DNA of 64,000 bases, taken from positions 1-64,000 of the forward strand of contig JAUVHV010000007.1 of assembly GCA_030593065.1 (NCBI GenBank). Direction: 5' to 3'. A program made the position numbers and the translations under genes. Below, piece by piece: positions 50,627 through 60,052 of the stretch (position 1 is the first letter of the stretch; every line of letters starts with the position of its first letter). The notes under the pieces are model-generated. The model was not told the origin of the DNA. It made no database searches and saw only the letters and a program-made list of their open reading frames with translations. This stretch comes from Candidatus Omnitrophota bacterium. Its GTDB lineage: Bacteria > Omnitrophota > Gorgyraeia > JABMRG01.

Positions 50627-51762
50627 AATATATATTTAAGAAGAGATGGAATATATTTTTAATAAGTTTATTAGACTTTTTCGGTAATATTATTTTTTTA
50701 CCATTTAAGCTCTTTAAGAAAAAAATTCCCGGTAATATCGGAAAGATACTTATCATCCGCCTCGATCATATAGGCGATGTAGTCTTTTCAACTGTAGTGC
50801 CTCAAAACTTAAAGGCCCATTACAAAGGGGCAAAGATCACTCTGCTTGTAGGCAGCTGGGCAAGAGACATAGTAATCAATAATCCTTATATAGATGAAGT
50901 AATCTGCTATGACGCGCCATGGTTTGATAAAGATAGAAGGGGGTTATCTGAGATTTTTAAATTCGTAAAATTTTGCGCGGAATTACGCAAGCATAATTAT
51001 GATATAGGCTTTGACCTTAGAGGAGACTTAAGGCACATCCTGCTTATGGCTTGGAGCGGTGTCAATTTTAAGATAGGTTTTGGCGTAACCGGCGGCGGCT
51101 TTATGCTGGATAAAGAGATTAAATACAGGAATAATATCCACCCGCTCGAACATAACCTGGATTTTTTAAGGGGTATGAATATATCTATAGTCAATGACCG
51201 TTTACAGCTTTACAGCTCTTCAAAAGAGAAGGCTCTTATAAAGAATTTCCTGCGAAAGAATATGATAGGAGAAGGGGATGCTTTTGCTGTGATACATCCG
51301 TTGTCACGCAATATATCGAAAAACTGGCTTGATAGGAGATTTACAAAGCTTATTGCTATACTGAAGAAAGATTATGGATTAAGAACAATTGTTGTTGGTT
51401 CAGGAAAAGACAAAAAGCAGATAGATAAGATTATTCAGTTCTCAAGAGTAGATGCTGTAAACGCGGTGGAGAGTGTCTCTCTGGGGGCGCTTTCGGAACT
51501 TTTGGAAAGAGCAGGCATATTTATTGGTGTTGATTCAGCGCCAAGCCATATTGCCGCGTTATGCCATAAACCGTCTATTACTCTTTACAGCGGAACAAAT
51601 AATCCGGATGAATGGGTTATAGTAAGCAAAAACGCGATTATAATACAAAAGGATATCTCCTGCAAGGGCTGTGAGAGAACAGATTGCAGAGATAACATAT
51701 GCATGGATTTGATTTCAGTCGGTGACGTACTGGAAGCGGTTGACAAGGTATTTAAAAAATGA
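50623..51762 (+). CDS. Family 9 (heptosyltransferase-like) glycosyltransferase
   Basis: A 379-residue GT-B protein with an N-terminal hydrophobic stretch (about residues 10-30), I-L-I-I-R-L-D-H-I-G-D-V-V near 43, F-D-L-R-G-D near 133 and the donor-binding D-S-A-P-S-H-I-A-A near 304. It ends with a cysteine-rich block C-K-G-C then C-x6-C common in this family. GT9 enzymes transfer heptose from ADP-heptose (or other sugars) to LPS core. It is one of three GT9 genes here. Confidence 0.85.
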   Translation: MKYIFKKRWNIFLISLLDFFGNIIFLPFKLFKKKIPGNIGKILIIRLDHIGDVVFSTVVPQNLKAHYKGAKITLLVGSWARDIVINNPYIDEVICYDAPWFDKDRRGLSEIFKFVKFCAELRKHNYDIGFDLRGDLRHILLMAWSGVNFKIGFGVTGGGFMLDKEIKYRNNIHPLEHNLDFLRGMNISIVNDRLQLYSSSKEKALIKNFLRKNMIGEGDAFAVIHPLSRNISKNWLDRRFTKLIAILKKDYGLRTIVVGSGKDKKQIDKIIQFSRVDAVNAVESVSLGALSELLERAGIFIGVDSAPSHIAALCHKPSITLYSGTNNPDEWVIVSKNAIIIQKDISCKGCERTDCRDNICMDLISVGDVLEAVDKVFKK

Positions 51763-52868
51763 GAATTGGTTTTGACGCTAGAATGATAGGCCATCCCGGC
51801 ATAGGAAGATATATAAAAAATCTACTTAATGCCATGACCCAATTAAACTCGAAACATGAATTTATATTGTTTGGAGATAGGCAAAAACTTGTACCTTTTA
51901 CCTTACATCTTACATCCAAAAATATTATACACTGGAACGCCCCTGTGTATTCTGTTAAAGAACAGATCTCGTGTCCTTTTAAGAGCCATGGGCTTGATAT
52001 CATCCATATCCCGCATTTTAACGTGCCATTTGGGGTAGATAAAGGTATGGGTATAGGTAAAGGTAAAGAGAAGCTGATTGTTACTATACATGACCTTATC
52101 TATACTAAATTTCCTGAGTATCTGCCGTTCTTAAAAAGAAAGATTGCCGGGTATCTGATACGAAAAGCTATAAAAAAATCCGCGACAATTATTACGGTAT
52201 CAGAGAATACCAAAAATGATATATTAGAGATATTACCTTCCTTAAGCCAAAAAACAGAAGTTATTTATGAAGCAGCGGATCCTGTATTTAAAGTTATAGA
52301 TGATAAGATTTATCTTGAAAAGATAAAGAAAAAACACAGCTTACCGGAAAAAATCATATTATTTGTGGGAAGTTTAAAAAAGCATAAAAATATAGAAAGA
52401 TTACTCGATGCTTATAGCAAGGCAAAGAAAAGAACGCCCTGCAACCTGGTGATAATTGGAAGATACCATTCAAAAGAGCCTGATATACTAAAAGCCATAA
52501 AAAGCCATGGCGTTATCTATCTTGGTGAAGTATCGGCAGGGGATTTGATCGGAATCTATAATCTTTCAACAATGCTGGTTATGCCATCCTTGTATGAAGG
52601 ATTTGGCCTGCCAGTTTTAGAGGCTTTTGCATCTGGTTTGCCTGCTATAGTATCAAATTCATCTTCATTACCAGAGGTTGCGGGAGACGCGGCTATTTTA
52701 TTCGATCCTTATAATGTTGATGATTTGGCAGAAAAGATATATAAGGTTTTTTCTGATGAAAACTTGAGAGAGCGATTAATTAAAAAAGGTTTCAGGCGTT
52801 GTGATAATTTTTCCTGGGAAAAAGCAGCCATGAAAACATTGAATGTATATGAACGGGTTTTTAACTAA
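51759..52868 (+). CDS. Family 4 glycosyltransferase
   Basis: A 369-residue GT-B enzyme: G-F-D-A-R-M-I-G-H-P-G-I-G-R-Y near residue 3, V-T-I-H-D-L near 107, L-F-V-G-S-L-K-K-H-K-N near 201 and P-S-L-Y-E-G-F-G-L-P-V-L-E-A-F near 271, the retaining catalytic block. The loop before V-T-I-H-D-L carries a Gly-rich repeat (G-M-G-I-G-K-G-K) encoded by four tandem 6-bp units at 52044-52067. Similar enzymes transfer mannose or related sugars. Overlaps upstream by ATGA. Confidence 0.87.
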   Translation: MRIGFDARMIGHPGIGRYIKNLLNAMTQLNSKHEFILFGDRQKLVPFTLHLTSKNIIHWNAPVYSVKEQISCPFKSHGLDIIHIPHFNVPFGVDKGMGIGKGKEKLIVTIHDLIYTKFPEYLPFLKRKIAGYLIRKAIKKSATIITVSENTKNDILEILPSLSQKTEVIYEAADPVFKVIDDKIYLEKIKKKHSLPEKIILFVGSLKKHKNIERLLDAYSKAKKRTPCNLVIIGRYHSKEPDILKAIKSHGVIYLGEVSAGDLIGIYNLSTMLVMPSLYEGFGLPVLEAFASGLPAIVSNSSSLPEVAGDAAILFDPYNVDDLAEKIYKVFSDENLRERLIKKGFRRCDNFSWEKAAMKTLNVYERVFN

Positions 52869-52872
52869 ATAT

Positions 52873-54015
52873 ATGAAAATAGCTATTATACACGATTGGC
52901 TTACGGGAATGAGGGGTGGCGAAAAATGCCTTGAAATATTTTGCGAACTTTTTCCTGACGCGGTGATATTTACATTACTTCATAACAAGGGTTCTGTTTC
53001 GAAAAGAATAGAGTCTATGCCCATAAGAACATCATTTATACAACACCTGCCAAAGTCAGCCGCGAAATACAGGAATTATCTGCCGCTTTTTCCAATGGCT
53101 GTTAAAGGGTTTGACCTTACGGGATTTGATCTCATCTTGAGTTCAAGCCATTGCGTGGCAAAAGGAGTTACAGTGCCTGAAAAGGCCCTGCATATATGTT
53201 ATTGTTATACTCCAATGCGTTATGCCTGGGTATTTTATAACGAATATTTTGGTAAACTTAACGTATTATGTAAAATAATAGTTAAACAGATACTTAATTG
53301 GCTCAGGCAATGGGATTTAAGAACAAACGAAAATGTTGACTTTTTTGTCGCGATATCAGATAATATCAAGAATAGAATAAAGGCCTGTTATAACAGGCCC
53401 GCGGATGTAATATATCCTCCTGTAGATACAGAGAGGCTCAGTATTTCAACAAAGGATGAGGATTTTTATCTTATTGTCTCAGCCCTTGTGCCGTATAAGC
53501 GCCTTGATATAGCGATAGAGGCGTTTAATAAGAGCGGCAAGAGGCTCGTAATAATAGGTACAGGTAATTCCGAAGCCGGCTTAAAAAGAGCGGCTTCCAG
53601 CAATATAGAGTTTTTAGGCTGGCTAAGCAACGAAGATATAGCGGATTATTATTCGCGCTGCAAAGCGCTTATCTTTCCTGGTGAGGAAGATTTTGGTATA
53701 GTGCCTGTAGAAGCCCAGTCCTGCGGCAAGGCGGTTATAGCGTATGGAAAAGGCGGCGCTCTGGAAACGATAGTGCCTCTAAATCCAGATAATACCTACC
53801 TGACCGGCAGGCAGGCAGGGCAAAAGCCCACAGGGGCCTTCTTTTATGAACAGACTTCTGAAGCGCTTATAGGGGCGATAGATATCTTTGAAAAGAATAG
53901 AGATAAGTTTGATCCACAGGTAATACGGGAAAACGGCTTAAGATTTAACAGGGAAATATTTAAGGAAAAGATAAGGAAGTATATAGAGGGAAAGATAGAT
54001 GAAAAGAAGAAGTGA
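52873..54015 (+). CDS. Family 4 glycosyltransferase
   Basis: A 380-residue GT-B enzyme. I choose the ATG at 52873, four bases after the previous stop, which gives the standard opening I-A-I-I-H-D-W-L-T-G-M-R-G-G-E-K; an in-frame ATG at 52843 would add ten residues overlapping the upstream gene. Other motifs: C-Y-C-Y-T-P-M-R-Y near residue 109, V-S-A-L-V-P-Y-K-R near 200 and F-P-G-E-E-D-F-G-I-V-P-V-E-A near 266. Family relatives are mannosyltransferases such as WbaZ. It overlaps the phosphoglycosyltransferase gene by 17 bases. Confidence 0.87.
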   Translation: MKIAIIHDWLTGMRGGEKCLEIFCELFPDAVIFTLLHNKGSVSKRIESMPIRTSFIQHLPKSAAKYRNYLPLFPMAVKGFDLTGFDLILSSSHCVAKGVTVPEKALHICYCYTPMRYAWVFYNEYFGKLNVLCKIIVKQILNWLRQWDLRTNENVDFFVAISDNIKNRIKACYNRPADVIYPPVDTERLSISTKDEDFYLIVSALVPYKRLDIAIEAFNKSGKRLVIIGTGNSEAGLKRAASSNIEFLGWLSNEDIADYYSRCKALIFPGEEDFGIVPVEAQSCGKAVIAYGKGGALETIVPLNPDNTYLTGRQAGQKPTGAFFYEQTSEALIGAIDIFEKNRDKFDPQVIRENGLRFNREIFKEKIRKYIEGKIDEKKK

Positions 54016-55411
54016 TTTTATATTTGAATTAGCGCGGGTTGCGTGTGACTTGTTTATGATAAATTTCGCTTTTCTATTCTCATATTGGCTCAGATTTAAT
54101 ACGGGTATATTTCCTACCCCCTTTGGACGCCCTGATATAAGCGAGTATATGAAGCCCCTCCCAATAATTACTATATTAATTGTATTTATAATGAGATCGT
54201 TTAATCTCTATGTTTCAAGAAGAAGGCTTGCGATACTGGATGAGTTTTTTATTATTATAAAAGCTATGACAGTAGGATTGCTTGTGCTTATGGCCGCCAC
54301 ATTTATATACAGGGAATTTACATATTCGCGTATGATGTTATTTGTATGCTGGTTTGATCTTATACTCTTTGTAACCTGCTCAAGGCTTATTATCAACAGA
54401 TTAAGACTCTCAATCAGATCCGCTAATAAGGATTTTTCCAAGCTTATTATTGTAGGTACAGGCCCCACAGCGCAGGGGCTTATTTCCCATATCGCGAATG
54501 ATCCTCATTGGAACTATAAGGTAGTTGGTGTTGTATCTGTAAATGGGGAAGACGCCCCATCGGGCATAAAAGCAATACCGGTTTTAGGTGAGCTTGAGGG
54601 CATTTCAGATATATTATCAAAGACAGACGCTGAGGAAGTGATGCTTGCAGTGCCTTCTTTAAACCGGGAAAAGATTACAAGGCTTGTATTCGAATGTGAA
54701 AAGAGGTTATTAGATTTTCACTTAGTTGCTGATACCTTAGGCATGATAACTTCACAGGTTGATATGGAAAATGTTGATGGTATACCGCTTATGGGCCTGA
54801 AAGAGAGCCCCCTGGTCTTTGTATATAATAGATTTATAAAAAGGGTTATTGATATAGCGGGTTCGCTTATAGGAATTGTGCTGCTTTCGCCCCTGTTTTT
54901 TATAATTGCTCTGTCGATTAAACTCTTTTCTAAAGGGCCTATCTTTTATCTGCAGAAGAGAGTAGGTGAAGATAGAAAGCGTTTTGCAATTATAAAATTC
55001 AGGACAATGATAGATAAGGCAGAGAAGTCTACAGGTATTGTGTGGGCAACAAAGAATGATCCTCGAAGGACAAAGATAGGTACTTTTTTAAGGCGTAATA
55101 ATTTAGATGAGCTTCCCCAGCTTGTAAATGTACTAACAGGCCAGATGAGCCTGGTTGGCCCGCGCCCTGAAAGGCCGAAATTTGTCGGAAAATTTAAAGA
55201 AGATATACCAAGATATATGGCAAGGCATAAGATAAGATCCGGTATTACCGGTTGGGCGCAGGTAAATGGTTTAAGAGGGGACACCTCTATTGAAGAGCGG
55301 ACGAAATATGATCTCTATTATATTGAAAATTGGTCATTGATGTTTGATATTAAGATACTTATTATGTCTGTCTTCCAGACAATTTTCACAAAATCAGAGC
55401 ACGCGTATTGA
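53999..55411 (+). CDS. Polyprenyl-phosphate hexose-1-phosphate transferase (WcaJ/WbaP-like)
   Basis: A 470-residue protein with about four N-terminal membrane helices, a central Rossmann-like domain (I-V-G-T-G-P-T-A-Q near residue 151) and the C-terminal catalytic bacterial sugar transferase domain. The latter shows K-R-V-I-D-I-A-G-S near 281, G-P-I-F-Y-L-Q-K-R-V-G near 312, K-F-R-T-M near 330, N-L-D-E-L-P-Q near 367 and S-L-V-G-P-R-P-E near 383. It starts a glycan by putting a sugar phosphate on undecaprenyl phosphate. It is the only such initiating enzyme in the window. Confidence 0.92.
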   Translation: MKRRSDFIFELARVACDLFMINFAFLFSYWLRFNTGIFPTPFGRPDISEYMKPLPIITILIVFIMRSFNLYVSRRRLAILDEFFIIIKAMTVGLLVLMAATFIYREFTYSRMMLFVCWFDLILFVTCSRLIINRLRLSIRSANKDFSKLIIVGTGPTAQGLISHIANDPHWNYKVVGVVSVNGEDAPSGIKAIPVLGELEGISDILSKTDAEEVMLAVPSLNREKITRLVFECEKRLLDFHLVADTLGMITSQVDMENVDGIPLMGLKESPLVFVYNRFIKRVIDIAGSLIGIVLLSPLFFIIALSIKLFSKGPIFYLQKRVGEDRKRFAIIKFRTMIDKAEKSTGIVWATKNDPRRTKIGTFLRRNNLDELPQLVNVLTGQMSLVGPRPERPKFVGKFKEDIPRYMARHKIRSGITGWAQVNGLRGDTSIEERTKYDLYYIENWSLMFDIKILIMSVFQTIFTKSEHAY

Positions 55412-55412
55412 T

Positions 55413-56627
55413 ATGAATAGTACAAAGATATGTAATATGATAGATAAGATTATGCTCGTTGCTTTCTATCTTTTAGCAGTGGGGGTAACATTTTCAACCG
55501 CGCTCACTGAGATATCTACCATATCTATCATAATACTTATGTTTATAAAAAGGATCCTTACAAAGGATTACAATTTGCCCGGCGGGGCCCTAAGCTATGT
55601 ATTGTTAGGTTTTGTTATATGGAACTTGTTATCATTTTACAATACATCGTATCTATATGAAAGTTTTAGGGGGTTTTTGAAAGTTTTTAAATACATGCTT
55701 CTTTTTATGGCTACAATAGATTATTTTAATTCGCGTCTAAGGATTAAAAGATATATGTTGTACCTGATCAGCGTATCTTTTTTTATCGCGCTTGACGGTA
55801 TTGTGCAATATCTATTAGGAGTTGATCTTATAAGGCATCGCGTAATAGATCCTTTGGATTATTTGCATAGGGTTTCCGCGTCTTTTGTCCATTCCAATGA
55901 TTTTGGCGCTTACCTTATTGTCACACTTACTATTTTTTTAAGCCTCTTCTTTTCGAGTACCCGTAAATTTAAGGGGAGGATACTTCTTTTAGTTGCTATC
56001 CTGCCGGTTTCGTGGTGCTTTTTAAAGACTCAGTCAAGGGGCGCATGGTTGAGTTTTATCGTTGCTATTTTGTGCCTTTTTAGTATAAAGAGTAAAAAAA
56101 TATTTATAACTATATTGATATTATTGGCAGCGTCGCCATTTTTTTTGCCGGACAATATAAAGCAAAGGTTTTCTGATTTTTCAACTATTACCACGCAAGG
56201 CACTGCCTGGGAGCGGGTAAAGCTCTGGCAGGGGACAGCGCGGATGGTAAAGGCCCACCCGATCCTGGGGTTTGGGGTTAATACATATACTAAGAATTTT
56301 CCGGAATATAAACCTGAGAACTATCCTGACGCGAAGTATACGCATAATAGCTATCTTCACATGGCGGGAGAGATAGGAGTTGTAGGGGTTGGAATTTTTA
56401 TAGCATTTCTATTGTTACTTGTTATCAGCGCGTTAACCGTTATAAAAAAATTGCAACGTGGAATACATAGGGATCTCTATTTAGGGCTTTTAGCGGGTGT
56501 CATAGGTTTTTTATGCCACTGTTTTGTCGATACACACCTCTATTCCGTTACCCTTGCTGTATTTCTCTTCCTGTGCCTTGGCCTGATAGTCGCGTTTAAA
56601 AAGGTTATTAATGAAGAAACCGCATAA
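55413..56627 (+). CDS. O-antigen ligase/polymerase (Wzy_C/WaaL family)
   Basis: A 404-residue polytopic protein, started at the ATG at 55413 one base after the previous stop; an upstream in-frame start would add 23 residues overlapping that gene. About eleven hydrophobic helices flank a periplasmic loop with T-Q-S-R-G-A-W near residue 205 and H-N-S-Y-L-H-M-A-G-E-I-G near 310, which define the Wzy_C domain. It joins polymerised glycan to lipid A core or polymerises repeats; sequence alone does not separate ligase from polymerase. Confidence 0.87.
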   Translation: MNSTKICNMIDKIMLVAFYLLAVGVTFSTALTEISTISIIILMFIKRILTKDYNLPGGALSYVLLGFVIWNLLSFYNTSYLYESFRGFLKVFKYMLLFMATIDYFNSRLRIKRYMLYLISVSFFIALDGIVQYLLGVDLIRHRVIDPLDYLHRVSASFVHSNDFGAYLIVTLTIFLSLFFSSTRKFKGRILLLVAILPVSWCFLKTQSRGAWLSFIVAILCLFSIKSKKIFITILILLAASPFFLPDNIKQRFSDFSTITTQGTAWERVKLWQGTARMVKAHPILGFGVNTYTKNFPEYKPENYPDAKYTHNSYLHMAGEIGVVGVGIFIAFLLLLVISALTVIKKLQRGIHRDLYLGLLAGVIGFLCHCFVDTHLYSVTLAVFLFLCLGLIVAFKKVINEETA

Positions 56628-57609
56628 TTTCAAAAAGATACAAAGAATCGCTATAATAAGAACAGACCGTATAGGTGAGGTTCTGCTTTCGACACCTGTT
56701 GCAGAGGCGCTTTATAAACGTTTTCCAGGCGCGAAAATAGATTTTGTTACATCTTCATATTCTTCTGATATAGTATCCGGCCGCCCGGACATTGATAAGG
56801 TTATTATATTTGATACATTTTCAAAGAGATTACCTATATGGAGCGCTGTCAATCTTGCCAATAAATTAAAGACTGGTGACTTTGACATGGCTATAATTTT
56901 AAACCCCCATAAGGTTTTGCATCTGGGATGTTTCTTAGCCGGCATACCTATAAGGGTTGGTTTTAATAGGAAATGGCCTTTCCTGCTGACACATAAGATA
57001 GATGATAATAGGGATAGTGCCGGGATGCATGAAGTTGAATATAATCTGGAGCTTTTAAGGATTATTGATATATACACAGATAAGATTTCTCCTTCTATGC
57101 CGATTACAAGTGAAAGCAGTTTATATGTGGACGGCATACTCAATCAGGCAGGTATTAAAAGCGGAAATAAAATAGTTGCTATTCACCCGGGAAGCAGTAA
57201 CACTAAAAAACAATGGGGTATCGGAAATTTTAAGAAGATTGCGGAGGTTTTGTCTGAAACGGATAAGATAGATATTGTTGTAATAGGCGATAGATCTGAA
57301 AAGCATCTTGGCGCTGAGATAGTATCAGGTAGAAGTAAGAATGTCTATGATATGACAGGGCTCTTTACGATAAAGCAGCTCGCGGCATTCTTAAAGAGAG
57401 CGGATCTTCTTATAACTAATGATAATGGCCCAATGCATATAGCCGCGGCTGTTGGGACAAAGGTAGTAGCTATTTTTAATAAGAGCGTACCCGGCTCAAA
57501 CCCTGTAAGATGGGGGCCGTATGGAGAAGGGCATACGATATTTTATAACCCTTTAGATAAGATAAGCCCGAAAGAGGTAATAATGGCTGCGAAAGACGCT
57601 TTATTATGA
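56611..57609 (+). CDS. Family 9 (heptosyltransferase-like) glycosyltransferase
   Basis: A 332-residue GT-B protein with I-A-I-I-R-T-D-R-I-G-E-V-L near residue 12, A-I-H-P-G-S-S-N-T-K-K-Q-W near 189 and N-D-N-G-P-M-H-I-A-A-A near 272, all GT9 hallmarks. It lacks the cysteine cluster of the copy at 50623. It is coupled to the ligase gene (17-base overlap) and to another GT9 (ATGA), suggesting consecutive additions to LPS core. Confidence 0.87.
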   Translation: MKKPHNFKKIQRIAIIRTDRIGEVLLSTPVAEALYKRFPGAKIDFVTSSYSSDIVSGRPDIDKVIIFDTFSKRLPIWSAVNLANKLKTGDFDMAIILNPHKVLHLGCFLAGIPIRVGFNRKWPFLLTHKIDDNRDSAGMHEVEYNLELLRIIDIYTDKISPSMPITSESSLYVDGILNQAGIKSGNKIVAIHPGSSNTKKQWGIGNFKKIAEVLSETDKIDIVVIGDRSEKHLGAEIVSGRSKNVYDMTGLFTIKQLAAFLKRADLLITNDNGPMHIAAAVGTKVVAIFNKSVPGSNPVRWGPYGEGHTIFYNPLDKISPKEVIMAAKDALL

Positions 57610-58688
57610 ACGCAATACAAAATAAGAGATTTCTTATTGTAAACCCTTTTGGTATAGGTGATGTATTGTTTACTACGCCCATGATAGAAGCTATTAAAGC
57701 GCAAGGTGCTTTTTTAGGTTATGTATGTAATGCAAGATCATCTCATTTGATATTATCAAATCCAAAAGTAGATAAAACATTTGTTTTTGAAAAAGATGAA
57801 TTTCGCAGGGCCTGGCAAAATTCTAAAATTGGCTGCATAAAAAAAGTATTTAACTTGATTGGTGATATAAAGTCGGAGAAGTTTGATATCGTCTTTGATC
57901 TATCTTTATCCAGGCAATATAGTTTTTTTCTCAAAATGACAGGCATAAAAGAAAGAATAGGTTATGATTACCATAATAGAGGAATATTTTACACAAAAAA
58001 GATCCTTTTGCCGAATGGATACGAAGGTAAGCATGTTATTGACCATCACCTCGAACTTTTGTCTTGTGCTGGTTTTGATATTTTTAAGGATGCGCGGATG
58101 AAAATTTATATTGCCGGCAATGATACACAAAAGGCAGACGACCTGTTATCTGAAAAAGGTATTACAAAGAAGGATAAATATATTTGCGTTATGCCAGGAG
58201 CCGGTGCAAGTTGGGGAGATACTGCTTTTAGAAGGCGCTGGCCTATAGAAAGATTTAAAAATATTGTTTCTAAAATATCTAAAGAGTTTAATAGAAAGAT
58301 AGTATTATTGGGCAGCGCGGAGGAGAAACACTTAAGTAATAACATAGCTTGCGGGGTATCCGGATGTATTAATTTATGCGGTATGACAGAACTTATGGTT
58401 TCCCTGGCTATTTTAAAAAATGCGGAACTTTTAATCACAAATGATGGGGGTCCGCTGCATATGGCTGTTGCAGCCGGGACAAAGACTATATCTATTCACG
58501 GGCCTGTAGACAGCAGAGTCTATGGCCCATATCCTGTTTCTGATAAGCATTTGATAGTAGAAAATAATAATTTGGATTGCAGGCCATGCTATAAGAATTT
58601 TAAATTACCTGCATGTAAAAACATGGTTTGTATAAATAATATCAGCGTAGATGATATGTTTTATAAGGTTAAAAAAATGTTAGGTTAA
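57606..58688 (+). CDS. Family 9 (heptosyltransferase-like) glycosyltransferase
   Basis: A 360-residue GT9 protein with F-L-I-V-N-P-F-G-I-G-D-V-L near residue 8, V-M-P-G-A-G-A-S-W-G near 196, T-N-D-G-G-P-L-H-M-A-V-A-A-G near 278 and a C-terminal cysteine block C-R-P-C then C-x4-C. Three GT9 genes within 8 kb suggest a core with several heptose or related residues. Start overlaps the previous stop by ATGA. Confidence 0.87.
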   Translation: MNAIQNKRFLIVNPFGIGDVLFTTPMIEAIKAQGAFLGYVCNARSSHLILSNPKVDKTFVFEKDEFRRAWQNSKIGCIKKVFNLIGDIKSEKFDIVFDLSLSRQYSFFLKMTGIKERIGYDYHNRGIFYTKKILLPNGYEGKHVIDHHLELLSCAGFDIFKDARMKIYIAGNDTQKADDLLSEKGITKKDKYICVMPGAGASWGDTAFRRRWPIERFKNIVSKISKEFNRKIVLLGSAEEKHLSNNIACGVSGCINLCGMTELMVSLAILKNAELLITNDGGPLHMAVAAGTKTISIHGPVDSRVYGPYPVSDKHLIVENNNLDCRPCYKNFKLPACKNMVCINNISVDDMFYKVKKMLG

Positions 58689-58692
58689 GCAG

Positions 58693-59472
58693 ATGAATAT
58701 AAAAACATTAACAGTGCAAATAATGACAAAAAATGAAGAGGGAAAAATACGACGCTGTCTTGAATCTGTAAAATGGGCAGATGAGATAGTAATTATTGAT
58801 GGTTACAGCACAGACCATACCATTGATATTTGCAAAGAGTATAATGCTAAAATCATACAACATAAATTCAATGGTTCTTTTGAGACCGATTGCAACCTTG
58901 GCATTGAGAATGCTACATCAGATTGGATACTCAAAATAGATGCAGATGAGATAGTCGCAGACAGCTTAAGAAAAGAGATAGAGTATATCTTAGAACATGA
59001 TAGCGAATATTCCGCTTTTAAATTTAGAAGAAAAAATTTCTTTTTAGGCCATTTTATGAAATATGGCGGATGGTACCATTATATACTCAGTTTTTTTAGA
59101 AGGGGGAAGGCCCATTACAAAGGGTGCATACATGAGACCCTGGTTGTAGATGGTAAAATAGGGCAATTAGAAGGTGATTGTGAGCACTATCCCTTTAATT
59201 CACTTTCAGAGTTTATAGAACGGCATAATAGATATAGCGGAATAGAGGCTAAAAAGATACTGGATTCACAAGGTGTTCTGGATTTAAAGGTTATTATGTA
59301 TAATCTTAAGATAAAGCCATTGAAAAGATTCTGGAAGTTTTATGTGAAGAAACAGGGTTTTAGAGAAGGTATATACGGATTTATATTTTCAGTGCTCTTT
59401 GCATGGGTACATTTTTTAAACTGGGCAAAATACTGGGAATTGGTCAAGGATAGCGGATTAGAGAAAGGATAA
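58693..59472 (+). CDS. WaaE/KdtX-like family 2 glycosyltransferase
   Basis: A 259-residue GT2 with V-Q-I-M-T-K-N-E-E-G-K-I near residue 8, E-I-V-I-I-D-G-Y-S-T-D near 31 and L-K-I-D-A-D-E near 79. Further along are H-Y-K-G-C-I-H-E near 136 and a C-terminal hydrophobic segment, as in LPS core glucosyltransferases of the WaaE type. Paralogous to the gene at 47036. It precedes gmhB by one base, again tying it to heptose-containing core. Confidence 0.83.
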   Translation: MNIKTLTVQIMTKNEEGKIRRCLESVKWADEIVIIDGYSTDHTIDICKEYNAKIIQHKFNGSFETDCNLGIENATSDWILKIDADEIVADSLRKEIEYILEHDSEYSAFKFRRKNFFLGHFMKYGGWYHYILSFFRRGKAHYKGCIHETLVVDGKIGQLEGDCEHYPFNSLSEFIERHNRYSGIEAKKILDSQGVLDLKVIMYNLKIKPLKRFWKFYVKKQGFREGIYGFIFSVLFAWVHFLNWAKYWELVKDSGLEKG

Positions 59473-59473
59473 T

Positions 59474-60037
59474 ATGAGAAGCAAGAGACGGATAGTTTTT
59501 TTAGACAGGGATGGCGTTATAAATAAGAACCCGGTTTATCGCGGTTATATTAAGAACAGGTCAGAGTTTAAATTTATGCCTGGTTCACGAATGGCTATCA
59601 GGATGCTTAATGAGGCGGAGTTTAGGGTTATAATTATATCTAATCAGACAGGAGTAGGTAAGGGCTTATATAGTAAAGAGGACTTAAAAAATATAACTGA
59701 GAAGATGCTTAAGGGGTTACAGAGGTCAAAGGCGAAATTAGATAAGATATGTTATTGCATACATCATCCCGATGCAGGCTGCCTTTGCCGGAAACCCAAG
59801 ACAGGCATGTTTAAAAAGGCTGTTGGAAAAGTCAAATTCGATCATAAGAATTCATTTTTTGTAGGAGATACAGAGAGAGATACGCTGGCAGGACATAGCT
59901 TTGGTGTAAAAGCAATAGCAGTGCTTTCAGGGTATAATAAAAGAAAAGATATTAAAAAATGGGAAGTGCAGCCTGATTTTATTGCAAAAGACCTGCTTGC
60001 CGCTGTAAAGCGTATTATATTGCAGGTAAAGGTATAA
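59474..60037 (+). CDS. gmhB: D-glycero-D-manno-heptose 1,7-bisphosphate phosphatase (HAD family)
   Basis: A 187-residue HAD-IIIA phosphatase. F-L-D-R-D-G-V-I-N supplies the nucleophile and acid Asp (D11, D13), I-I-S-N-Q-T-G-V near residue 54 is motif II, and the zinc loop reads C-Y-C-I-H-H-P-D-A-G-C-L-C-R-K-P, diagnostic for GmhB. Motif IV is F-V-G-D-T-E-R-D. It removes the C-7 phosphate of heptose bisphosphate. With the HddA/HddC-like genes at 34.8-36.5 kb it outlines a heptose route; GmhA is not seen. Confidence 0.9.
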   Translation: MRSKRRIVFLDRDGVINKNPVYRGYIKNRSEFKFMPGSRMAIRMLNEAEFRVIIISNQTGVGKGLYSKEDLKNITEKMLKGLQRSKAKLDKICYCIHHPDAGCLCRKPKTGMFKKAVGKVKFDHKNSFFVGDTERDTLAGHSFGVKAIAVLSGYNKRKDIKKWEVQPDFIAKDLLAAVKRIILQVKV

Positions 60038-60052
60038 GCGAGGATTTAAAAA

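Noticed and set aside
53820-53850. GC-richer stretch in the GT4 gene considered as a terminator or repeat
   Set aside because: It is within conserved coding sequence and has no T-run after it.
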